From positions 186,001 to 250,000 of the forward strand of contig JACTVC010000039.1 in NCBI GenBank assembly GCA_018417955.1: a stretch of DNA of 64,000 nucleotides, written 5' to 3'. This DNA comes from Laccaria trichodermophora. Its lineage: Eukaryota; Basidiomycota; Agaricomycetes; Agaricales; Hydnangiaceae. The stretch's first letter is position 1. Every line of letters begins with the position of its first letter. The translations under genes were made by a program, and so were the position numbers. The notes beneath the pieces were generated by a model. That model was not told the origin of the DNA and ran no database searches. It saw only the letters and a program-made list of their open reading frames with translations. Below are positions 55,401-64,000 of this stretch, piece after piece.

Positions 55401-55671
55401 CCCTTGAAGTAGGTCTTCAATGTGAAGATGCCCCGAAACAGGTGTACCAAGTAGTCCAGCAACTGTCCCAGGCACTTCTGGAGTACCACGTTCGGTATTT
55501 CGTCCGGGCCGCAAGCCTTGAAGGGCGATAGTCTTCTGATCTGGCGTGTAATCTGTTCCTGTGTGATGGGCGGTGGTGGTGGGAGTGGTTCTGGGTATTC
55601 ATAGTCGTCCGGCGTCCTGGATATGTCTGGTTTCTTGGGGAAAAAGACCTGTGCTAACACCTTGGCCTTGC
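52401..55671 (-). mobile_element. 5'-truncated Tad-like LINE with poly(A) tail
   Basis: Starts (3' end) with a run of 23 T at 52401-52423. The direct repeat ggaaacccg (plus ttt) is at 52392-52400 and 55672-55680. The paralogous unit 2 has one copy of the site uninterrupted at about 60006-60017 (ggaaacccgtttagtgcgag). The body encodes reverse transcriptase, RNase H and a Cys/His cluster; no endonuclease or first ORF is present, so the insert is truncated inside the second ORF. About 550 bp form the 3' untranslated part. Confidence 0.88.
52974..55660 (-). pseudogene. LINE ORF2 remnant: reverse transcriptase and RNase H, one frameshift
   Basis: The upstream part (55660 to about 55110) has KACGPDEIPN, KAYRPIALLCTIPKV and FGGRPGRTTTDAI, RT blocks of non-LTR elements. 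At about 55107-55113 one G is missing from a G run after FLDVEG, and the rest continues in the frame of 52974-55055. There NGIGQGDPIS, then the catalytic YVDD (54838-54858), follow. RNase H has YTDGSG (near 53950), FEGEA, YSDSQ and NERVDEEA, all four acidic positions. A CASC...HYLFEC cluster lies near 53175-53245. The gene order RT then RNase H fits the Tad clade. Inactive because of truncation and frameshift. Confidence 0.88.
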
Positions 55672-55683
55672 GGAAACCCGTTT

Positions 55684-56360
55684 AGTGCGAAAATCTAAGT
55701 GCAATTTCTAGTGACAGTGAATTTAACGGGATGTACGACAGCTTCTTGACTCGTACTTTCGTGAGCTCTTCATCGCATATGATTTAGCCTTTTTCAACTG
55801 ACATTTTGCTCCGATGTGTAGTGTGGCTTCGAGGGAGGAGGAGCCCCTAACTGCCAACCCTCGAGTGTTTCGTACGAAGCTGTAAGATCACGTCTTTCCT
55901 GCGTTGAATACGTAATTCTCACCGACGTTTTCGTTCTTCCAGTTCGAAGCCTATCTTCATCGTGAATAGATGGTCGGCGTACTTTCGAAGATTCCTCTAT
56001 GACTTTCTTTGGTTTACTTATTTTTTACTAGCTATTTGTCGGATGTGTAGCAACCATATTTCCGTCGTCCAACTGGATTTACGCTCCTGTTCAATCTGCA
56101 TAATCAATCTCTTCTAAACGTAGTATGTCTTTGAAGGAAATGAGAACAGGGAATAAGGAAAGCGTTTGGGTGTCTGTTTGGCAATGGAATATTGGAACAG
56201 TCGCAGCAAGCTCTGTAGAAGCGGTTGACAAGTGCCTCCTACAGTACAGGCATCAGAAGGTAGTCACGAAGCTGAGTGTTGAAACATTCTGGAGTGAGAT
56301 TTACATTTGAATATCATTTTATCTTTTCAAGGTTTCGCTACCACGACAGCTAAGGGGATG
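55684..56360. other. Right flank of duplication unit 1, no gene
   Basis: It matches unit 2 from about 60018 (cttcttgactcgt versus cttcttggctcgt). The small coding trace seen in unit 2 at 60033-60138 is broken here by a TAA six codons after its ATG. The ORF at 56125-56310 has no support. Confidence 0.5.
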
Positions 56361-56399
56361 GTGAAATCAACCCACCAAGTGAGTTCTGGATAAAGGAAT

Positions 56400-56720
56400 A
56401 CTCACCTCACATACTTTGCAGTCTTTGGCTGCGATTGAACTGTCAAGCGAGACTACAGTGTTTAGGGAGAGCACTGCAAAAGTCCTCAGGGCATCCGCCC
56501 ACACCAATGACGTTCTGCACGTTGGGGAAAGCTGCCAACATGCAGCGGCCAATTGAAGGCGTGGTTGAGGTCCGACTATCTGAAGGAACGTTGGACCTTT
56601 GGTCACCTTCAAAAGAGTTGATTTCACGAAAAAGTGGTCGGATGAGGGCCACTTGTAAACACGAGGCCAAATAATTTTGGGAGTCTGTCCATGGGCTGGT
56701 GAAGAGCCCGGAGGGAAGCA
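56400..56720 (-). pseudogene. F-box family gene fragment
   Basis: The minus strand encodes MLAAFPNVQNVIGVGGCPEDFCSALPKHC, close to ILPAFPNVKAVTCIGACPE of the gene at 61790-63034. The start and end are missing. Confidence 0.55.
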
Positions 56721-56978
56721 CGCAAGACTTGAAGTATGCCTATGGGCGCGAAGAGCCTCAGTCAGCCTATTTCACTGGCGAAGATATATACGCGGAGAGG
56801 TTGGAGAGGAGACGATACTATTACGATCGGAATATTGGCCTGCTCAACGGAGTCACTGCCAGCAACGCTTCGAGAGAAGAAGACCAGTTAAATTTTGACA
56901 CAAACCACAAGAAATGGCCAGAGGTCAGCAGGATCATTCCTGGGCTTGCACCGGAAGTTGTTTAATAATGATTTTGGG

Positions 56979-58353
56979 TCATGGTATCATCGACAGGATG
57001 CGACAGCTGCAACAAGCGCGACTCCAGAAGATGAGCGCTACCTCCATCCTCTGCCATCACGGGTGTATCTTCTAAATCGCGTAAAATCTGGTCAATATGC
57101 TCAGCAGCGGACGTGCAACACGTGAACACGCAGCGCGTATGGCGAGGAGAGACGGCGAAGGGAGTGAAGGGGGATGTTTTTCGCCTCGCAGGCTGTCACT
57201 ACGTCAGGATCAACCAGGAACGTAACACGCCCAAACTTGCGCTCAAGACCTCCTATTGTCCAGAACAACCGGTTGTCGATAGCAACGATCTTGTAGGTAT
57301 TTTCCTAACACCGGTCTGTCAAACATCTGGATCAAAAATACACAAGTTTGCTTGCCTCCCCGATCACTTCTTCTAACCAAAATTGTAGCTGGTCAAAGAG
57401 CAAGTGTAGTTCGAACCGCATGGTGAGGATGTTGAAATACTTATGAACATTGCCGCCCACAAGGTTCTCGACTTTGTCCTTGAGGCCAAAGACTTCGAGA
57501 ATTGCCATTGTGCTAGCTGCGTATGCGGCCTTTGAAAAAATCATCAGAACTGGTACCACACAGGGACTGAGCAGACAATCGCACCTTGTGCTCGCCGTCC
57601 TGCGCAGTCTCCGAAAAGATATGGGCACATTGCGTAACGCCAGCTGCAGGATGAGCAGTGAAACGATTTCGCAGCTTAGGGTGGAGAGTGATCGAACTGT
57701 AATCGTAAGCCCCAGTAAGCATACAACGATACCCATCGCGCATGAGTGCCTGGGAGAAGTTAGATATAACCTGACATCAGCGGCGTAGAGCTTACATTCG
57801 CATGAGCGCTGCCTTCTGTCGTTGGGGTCCTCGTATCGCTGAGAATTCTGTCTCGAACAACGTCCAGGGACGGGCGAGAAGGAGGATCGGAGCATGAGGG
57901 GATCGAACCTCTATTGGACTGAACTGAAAGAAGGTCGAATCACAGCCAGGTAATCAATAAATATATGACGAACGAACGCGAAATAAGTGGTTGCGATAGT
58001 ACAATCCCGTGTCCTGAAGCTTCTTAATCCGTGCTTGAGACTCTTCTTTGCTACCGACGGCATATCCGGGAATTGATAGAGCTAAGGTAATGTGCTTGAT
58101 GAGATTCTTGTACGGAATAAGGCCAAAGGAGTGCTTGTCATGTAGCCACAGATCTTGCAACATTGAAGAGTCCCAGAACGCGAATGCCAATGAGCGGGTC
58201 GTTGTACTTTGGGCCAGATTTAGTTGGAGCCACTTCCAGAACTGCTCGTTCCGCTTCAAGTATATAAGGCCAGATGCTTCTACCTTCATGGTCGACCTTC
58301 ACGTCGGCTACAGAGGGGACATGAGTTTTGACCTCGTCCAAAAATAGCGGCAA
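56979..58353 (-). pseudogene. HNH-nuclease-like gene, broken copy
   Basis: Second copy of 47453-48821. The HNH exons are readable (MRDGYRCMLTGAYDY, TQCAHIFSETAQ, NVHKYFNILTMRFELHLLFDQLQFWLEE). In the first exon four extra bases after IGIRVLG shift the frame. In the central motif the Glu of TECAH is Gln. The C-terminal exon around 57120-57330 has several indels. The GC donor of intron 4 is kept. Confidence 0.75.
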
Positions 58354-58749
58354 AAGAATTTATATCACGTGTGACGTTGATACCAAGTTCGCCATGGGCC
58401 TGGGTAGCAACTGGCCAGCAATGTCCGACCACTTCTTCTCGACATGTACTTCGTGCCAACTTCGCTACGTTCAAAATGAATCAAAGCTTGTCTAGATCCC
58501 TGCAGCTTCGCGGAACCTTTCGACGCTTGCATTCGAGTTATCATCATCTCCTTGAACGTCTGATACTTATATGGGCGAGTACTAAACTCGAGCCAGTCCC
58601 TTTAAGTAAGTTATTGAAGACAGTCGTTCAATAGACCGAGACAAAACTGTCGGGGGACTGGTCCGAGTCTACTAAGGCAAGTACCTGCGAGTGCTAGTAG
58701 TGACTTTCTACGAGGTTTTGTAGCTTTCACATCCTCTTGGCGTTCTCCC

Positions 58750-59130
58750 GTCGTGGTCTTTATCTTTTCCAATAAGAATCGCTAGGCCGACGCGGAAATT
58801 ATTCAATGATGGCTCCATACATTCACCACAGCACTAACACAGCACATCCGGTGAACAGCTGCAACGAAGTCTCAAACCTCCCGAGCTCTAAATAGCCATC
58901 TAGTCTGCGATGTGGTCTCAAGGTATCTGTCAGCTCATTTACAAGTTAGCACATTGTTACAAACCAATCTTGAACAGGATGTACCTTTGTTGAAAGCCTT
59001 TCTTGCATTCGATGTTCAGGCGAGAGTGTCGTCCTATCTCCTTCAAGCTAGAAACGATCCATCAGTCCCGCAAGGTCTTGGATGGCCAAGCGGATTCACG
59101 CAAAATACCATTCGCCGACATTCTCAATCT
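58750..59130 (-). pseudogene. Broken copy of the 51133-51567 gene
   Basis: The DNA matches in order (ccgaggt/aggttt, cagctcattt, aacaggatgtacctttgtt), but the coding frame is interrupted by indels, for example around 58795 and 58955-59075. Confidence 0.5.
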
Positions 59131-59227
59131 TTCTTGGCGAATGCGTCGCCAAGTTGGTGACCTTCTGTCAGTTATTTCTACGGGTTTATAAAGGAAGGGC
59201 GGGCTCGAGAATCAAATCTTCAATCTG

Positions 59228-59910
59228 ATGCTCGTCCTGCAGATCCTTACAGCAGCGCTCACCATCTCCTTCGCAAAGGCGAATCCTCTTGTCGTTGATG
59301 TGCGCAACTGGGAGAACCCTACCGCGGATGGAGCGTTCAAACGCAGGGAATTGGACGTTGCTAGTCCCGCCAGCGATTATGCGGAATACATCCCAAGTCC
59401 CACGGAAACCAGCCTCACATACCGTGACCATTACTACCAAGAACGTGCCACTTGCCTAGGTCAATTTGTCTGATACTGCCAGATTCCCGCAGGAGCATGC
59501 ATTGCTGCCGTGGCAAACCTCGTAGGTATCTTCCCCCGACAAATTTACTATGTTGCTGAAGGATGTTATTCAGGCATCGCTCGTTACCAGCTTCTGGTTT
59601 CTTGTACCTTGCGCCCTCGCCGCTCTTTGTGGGGCCGTATGCAATACACGCGCTTGGTGTGAATTATGCTCAATTTTCACTCTAGGTCGGCCTTGTGCTT
59701 GGAGCTCTCTGTTGCAACGGCACCTTCAAGAACTGTGCCACGACGGGGGTCTCATTGGTTGCTGAGAAAGCCCATCCCCTCAGTGGTAACGTTATGGCAG
59801 CGCTAAACGGTGGCCAAGGAAACAAGCCATTCACCAGAAGTTCGTCTATTAACAGCATCGCCCCCCGCCGCCCCGCAACTAACGGGCGATTTTAGCAACG
59901 GTCAGGAACG
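59228..59910 (+). pseudogene. Secreted protein gene, broken copy
   Basis: Copy of 51668-52378. The signal peptide MLVLQILTAALTISFAKA and first exon are kept, but the Trp codon in FVWYC is TGA at 59471-59473. Exons 2 and 3 remain open with the same splice sites (exon 3 encodes LVLGALCCNGTFKNCA); the last exon ends early with NELNS-stop. With one nonsense codon it would encode only 81 residues. Confidence 0.7.
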
Positions 59911-60032
59911 AGCTTAACAGCTAAATGAGATAGTGAGTCAAGTGGGATCCTGTTTGGGAGAGAAAAGCAAAGGTTCTAAGACTCCTAGGTGAGCCATTTA
60001 TCATCGGAAACCCGTTTAGTGCGAGAACTTAC

Positions 60033-60138
60033 GTGCAAATTCCAGCGAGAAAGAATTTAGCGGAATGTACGACAACTTCTTGGCTCGTGCTTTCGTGAGC
60101 TCTTCATCCCACATGATTCGGCCTTTTTCAACTGACAT
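60033..60138 (-). CDS. Possible first exon of an unidentified gene
   Basis: The ATG at 60138 opens MSVEKGRIMWDEELTKARAK..., 35 codons plus one base, followed by a perfect gtaagt donor. The next exon could not be found to the left. The unit 1 counterpart has a stop codon after six residues and a lost donor. Weak evidence. Confidence 0.25.
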
Positions 60139-60789
60139 TTTACCCCGATGTATAGTGTGGCTTTGGGTCTGGAGAAGGAGGTAAAAGCTGCCTACCGGCG
60201 AGTGTTTCGTATAATGCTGTAAGATCACGTCTTTCCTGCGTTGAACAGTGAATTCTCACCACTTTCTCCATTCTTCCAGTTCAATGATTATCTTCATCGT
60301 GCATAGAAGGTCGGCATACATCACGAAGATATAGCTTCTCGGATATGTCTCTCTTGTTAGCTTGTCTTTTTGATCAATTACTCGTCGAATGCCATGTCCA
60401 ACCATGTGTACTTGTTACCCTCAGAAGTCCTTATACGAACGGCGATGGACGGATCCGTTTGGTGTTCTGTATTTGCTGCCATTCACACCGGCCAACTCAC
60501 CATTGAATCCGTTCTGGTCGGTGCTTTGTTTCAAGAAGCTTCATCATTCACAACGCCCACGAGCATTGCGGGCCTTGACAGCCGCAATCATAATGCGTCA
60601 AGTGCCCTGGCACATCCGCATTTTTACAACGTCTTTGCGACCGAGCAGAGCACCTCATGAGCATTAGTGACTTCCCTCAAACTCGGCAATTTGATCTGCA
60701 GGTGCTTTTTTCTATCGCACACCTGGAGGTTTCTCTGCGACAACTTAGATGATGAAATCAACCCACCAAGTGAGTTCTGGATAAAAGTA
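60139..60789. other. Mostly gene-free stretch
   Basis: The ORF at 60394-60660 (start MSNHVYLLPSEVL) is open for about 88 codons, but no domain, splice site or paralogue supports it. Confidence 0.3.
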
Positions 60790-61580
60790 CTATCTCACCT
60801 TCACTTACTTTGCAGTATATGGCTGTGAAACTGCCAAGCGAGACTACATCAGGTCAATGTTTGAAGAAAGCACTATAGAAGTCCTCAGGGCATCCACCGA
60901 CACAAATCTGAGTCACGTTCGGCACGTTGGTTCAAGAATCAACTTGGGGAAAACTGCCAACATGTGTTGGCCAGTTGTAGGCACCATCGTAGTCCGGATC
61001 ATTTGAGAAACGTTAGAACTTTGGACACCTTGTGCGTCATTCCCGCCGTCTCCTTCTTGATTCTGAAGACTTTGGAGTGTGAAGGTTGGATAAAAGCGCC
61101 AGACACCAGGCGAGTTCAGAAAAGATTGCAAGAAGGAGAAATTATTCAAGATTGTCCTACGGTTCATCGCGTAAATACGAACGGGGGCCACTGAATGAGG
61201 TTGATTACCGGTGAACGTACTGGGTCAATGATGGATCCCAAATTGTGACAATCTCTGCGTCTGGCAGTTGGCAAACCAATTGCGTAATGCCTTCTTTGCG
61301 AGGACCTCGCTGAGCTTGCGATTTCTAGCGGTCGTCTTGGTAGAGATCTGCTTGCACACGTAGGCTTCGAATCACTGGCATACAAGGGACAAGAGAATGC
61401 CGTGGGATCAGCAGGTATGGGAAAGAGAACGTGCACGCTATCGCTACGCCATTGACAGCCTCTTTGTGAGAGGGTACGGGATGTGAAATATTAGGTGGGA
61501 GACGTCCTTGAGGAGTTCGTCGGGGCAAATCCGTGAATGTTGACGGGCCCTGCGAGCATAAGGCGTTCATTTGCCAGCCT
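60790..61580 (-). pseudogene. F-box gene, broken copy
   Basis: The minus strand shows remnants in the order of the gene at 61790-63034: the region before the F-box (CSQGPSTFTDLP versus LAGPVNI), PCMPVIRSLRV, and later MVPTTGQHMLAVFP (versus VVPATGHYILPAFP). Frames change several times. Confidence 0.6.
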
Positions 61581-61789
61581 CTCGCTCCAGCCAGAGCACA
61601 TTCTTCGTGGTATCCTTGTAAGAAATCGAATCTTCCTAAGTCTTGACATTGTCCGTTACCTGGTTTGATGAATTTAAAGCAATTCTGAACATCACCTTCT
61701 ATGACAACGCACAGCTTCTACTGTCTTTCAAGCCAATGCATCATGATATTCGGAGGATATCAAGTCTAAAGACAATCATCCGTAACATC

Positions 61790-63034
61790 TCAAGATGGTG
61801 TGGCATCGAATATGTAAACTTCGGATTGGCGCTCATATTTAACAACCAATCTTTTCTGAAACCCATCCCATTGTGGGATATTTTGAAAAGCGACCATAAC
61901 CGCCTTCCTCTTATGCATGAAATCTATAATTGTGAACCAGTTGCCAGTGTTGCCCGGTGTGAGGTGATATCCCTCGTTGACGTCAAAACAAACTGTGTGG
62001 AGCCGCTTGAACGCAGACAGGTTGGAGATTGCCTCCTAACGGAACAATAGAAAGGTAGTCAAGAATCTGAGGGTTAAAACGCACCGGAGTGAGAGTTGGG
62101 TTGCGAATGTCGAATGTTATCTTTTCAAGGTTAGGGAGTCGCTCTGCGACGACTGAAGGGGTGCTAAGTCATTAAATAAGGTATGAATTTCGGAATAAAG
62201 GTAGAGCCACCTTTGATAACTTTTGTACAATCTGTGCCTTCGAAGGTTCCAAGCGAAACTACGTTGGGGCAATGTGCAAAGAGGGTCCCCCAGAATACCT
62301 CGGGGCATGCGCCAATGCAAGTGACAGCTTTCACGTTGGGGAAAGCCGGCAGGATATAATGACCAGTCGCAGGCACCACCAAAGTACGGATTTGAGGAAA
62401 TTTTAGACCTCTGAATACTTTATAGGTTACTTCCGCCCTGCGCATTCCGAGCCCAAGGGCTTGGAAAGTGTGAAGGTTAGGGAAAAGCGCTAAACACCGA
62501 GCGAGTTCAGCTAGAACTGTGTCGTAACAGTAGCTCTGTAATATAATGTTTACAACCCTGCCATTCATTTCATTTCGTCAATAGATATAAGGACAAGAAT
62601 CTTGCAGGCTGAGCATACTGAACGTATTGCGCCAACGTTGGATCTCGAATGGTCACAATCTCTAACTGGCGCACTAACTCCGTCGCGATATCTTTGGAAA
62701 TGATCTTGAGGATATTACGGCCTAAATCCCTCTCGTTGTCGATCCACTTGCTGGCGCAGACTTCGATGCGCCGCCAAACGTGGGGCAAGAAAATACTGCG
62801 AAGGGATCTACAAGTCTGGGAAAGAGAACGGAGGGTGTTATGATGTGCGAGATAGCGCGCATGATAGACACACTGCTTGTAGGAGGGGATGGGGACGCGA
62901 ACAAGGTGAGAGGTGACCTCGAGAAGGAGTTCGACGGGGAGCGATGGAAATCCAGAGATGTTGACGGGTCCTGCAAGCATAAGGCGCTCATTTGCCAGCT
63001 TCTCACTCCGGCCTGAGCGCGTTTTTGGTGGCAT
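61790..63034 (-). CDS. F-box protein (358 aa), intact
   Basis: The model is 63034-62619, 62557-62211, 62152-62085 and 62035-61790, total 1,077 nt, all phases consistent, introns of 49-61 nt with GT-AG ends. Residues 1-25 are basic. The F-box starts at about residue 35 (FPSLPVELLLEVTSHL...LRSLSQTCRSLRSIFLPHVWRRIEV). The rest has leucine-rich, weakly repetitive strands (FPNLHTFQAL, FPQIRTLVVPATGH, FPNVKAV, CPNVVSLGTF, LPNLEKITFDI), as in the large agaricomycete F-box/LRR-like families. It probably selects a substrate for an SCF ubiquitin ligase. The start uses the first ATG in a frame that opens with GTG at 63058. Broken relatives lie at 60790-61580 and 56400-56720. Confidence 0.75.
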
Positions 63035-63274
63035 CTTACTGTGAAGATGCAGTTTCACTTGGAAAAGAGACAGGAGTCAAACGCAATTATGTAGGAGCAC
63101 GTGATCGCACCTGCTTGATGCCATCGCTCATGAGGACAGCTTGGTGGGCAGCAATCCCAGATTCCCACTGCCTTCTGCGCTAGCGTGCACGGGTGCGATG
63201 CTTCCTAAGAATTCACACTGGGGTCGGTCAACATCCCATCCAACACTATCCAGGGTTTCCAATAACCAACCCTC

Positions 63275-64000
63275 ATGTTCGCGAACGCTTCTGGTTTTCT
63301 CGTGCAACACAGCACATTCAATGAGGTTCATGGAGATTTGAATCAGGGTGCACGAGGATTGTCTGGTATGTTCATTCATATCATTTGCCTCTTGTCTCAA
63401 ACTGTTCTCAGGACTACAAATTCTTGACCGAGTCGTTGCGGCTGGCGCGATGCACGACTCAGCGGAACGCTTCCCACCTCCTAAATGCCATCCTCGGACT
63501 CGACTCGCAATCATGAACGATATTTTAGGCTGGATTAAAGATCCTAACAACAGCTCAAAAATATTGTGGCTGAATGGTCCAGCGGGTGCTGGGAAATCAG
63601 CCATTGCGCAAACTATCTCTGAGCTCTGCGCCGACGACGACATTCTCGTAGCCAGCTTTTTCTTCTCTCGCAGGGCGCATGGTCGGAATCACGCCAAGCA
63701 ATTCTTTACGACAATCGCTTGCCAACTGGCCGTCAACATCCCTTCCCTCAAACCGATCATCGAGGAAGCCGTGGATGTCAATCCGTTACTACCCACCAAA
63801 TCCATGGATCTCCAGTTCTCGAAACTGATTGTCGAACCAATACAGTCAAAGCAAGAGACTATCTCTCCACCCAAGGTTATTATCATTGATGGCCTTGACG
63901 AATGTCGCGAGCGGGATGACCAAACGCGCATTCTTCAACTGATTGGCCGAGCATGTGGGCAACGACTTCCCATCTGCTTTTTTATCGCCAGCCGACCCGA
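63275..64000 (+). CDS. NACHT NTPase (NLR-like) gene, 5' part; runs off the window
   Basis: Exon 1 (63275-63365) begins MFANASGFLVQHSTFNEVHGD, the opening I associate with agaricomycete NLR-like proteins. The intron is 63366-63411 (gtatgt...ctcag). Exon 2 (63412 on) is open to the last base: MHDSAERFPPPKCHPRTR, Walker A GPAGAGKSAIAQTI, ASFFFSRR, QLAVNIPSL and Walker B VIIIDGLDEC, ending in CFFIASRP at the edge. NACHT NTPases oligomerise on NTP binding and are used in fungal self/non-self and immune-type responses; the effector or repeat part is outside the window. Minus-strand ORFs here are shadows. Confidence 0.88.

Noticed and set aside
63128..63931. Minus-strand ORFs at 63128-63643 and 63689-63931
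   Set aside because: They are antisense to the NACHT NTPase exon, which has unmistakable Walker motifs on the + strand.

Overview
The window looks like nuclear DNA of a mushroom-forming basidiomycete (Agaricomycetes). Multi-exon genes have introns of about 45-75 nt with GT-AG ends. The gene content includes a NACHT-type NTPase with an N-terminus I associate with agaricomycete NLR-like proteins, fungal F-box families, a fungal HNH-nuclease-like family, the mitochondrial complex III hinge subunit QCR6, a chromodomain Ty3/gypsy retroelement and a Tad-like LINE. No rRNA, tRNA or CRISPR was recognised. Species cannot be named from the sequence alone.

Layout. (1) 1-1605: the 3' end of one LTR retroelement on the + strand (tail of an accessory ORF, polypurine tract, start of an LTR). 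(2) 1611-21027: a second, related LTR retroelement on the - strand. It has identical-length 444-bp LTRs differing at two positions and a 5-bp target duplication (gtgag). Its single Gag-Pol frame is interrupted by two large palindromic (foldback) DNA elements, 7496-11877 and 15503-18903, each flanked by its own 8-bp target duplication. An accessory ORF sits between integrase and the 3' LTR. (3) 21-23.6 kb: no convincing gene. (4) 23.6-46.5 kb: a region of repeated local duplication. It holds four copies of one five-exon WD40-like gene (two intact, one with three stop codons, one with a non-canonical splice donor), one intact and two broken copies of QCR6, one intact and one internally deleted copy of its divergent F-box neighbour, a coiled-coil P-loop GTPase gene, a decayed Ser/Pro-rich gene and NACHT-gene fragments. 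(5) 46.9-60.3 kb: two tandem copies of a segment carrying an HNH-nuclease-like gene, an uncharacterised membrane-segment gene and a small secreted Cys-containing protein gene. The first copy is intact at the HNH and secreted genes but has taken a 5'-truncated LINE and a tiny poly(A) retro-insertion; the second keeps the empty sites but has broken genes. (6) 60.8-64 kb: a broken and an intact F-box gene, and the start of a NACHT NTPase gene that runs off the window.

The most unusual material is the pair of palindromic elements. They have related ends, related loop sequences and a shared inner block, but different arrays of short repeats in their arms. They contain no recognisable coding capacity and both landed in the same retroelement. 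The second item of interest is the accessory ORF after integrase, which occurs at the same place in two neighbouring retroelements. Removing the two palindromic insertions and one copy of each 8-bp duplication leaves one uninterrupted Gag-Pol frame (7,389 nt, divisible by three), which supports the nested-insertion reading.
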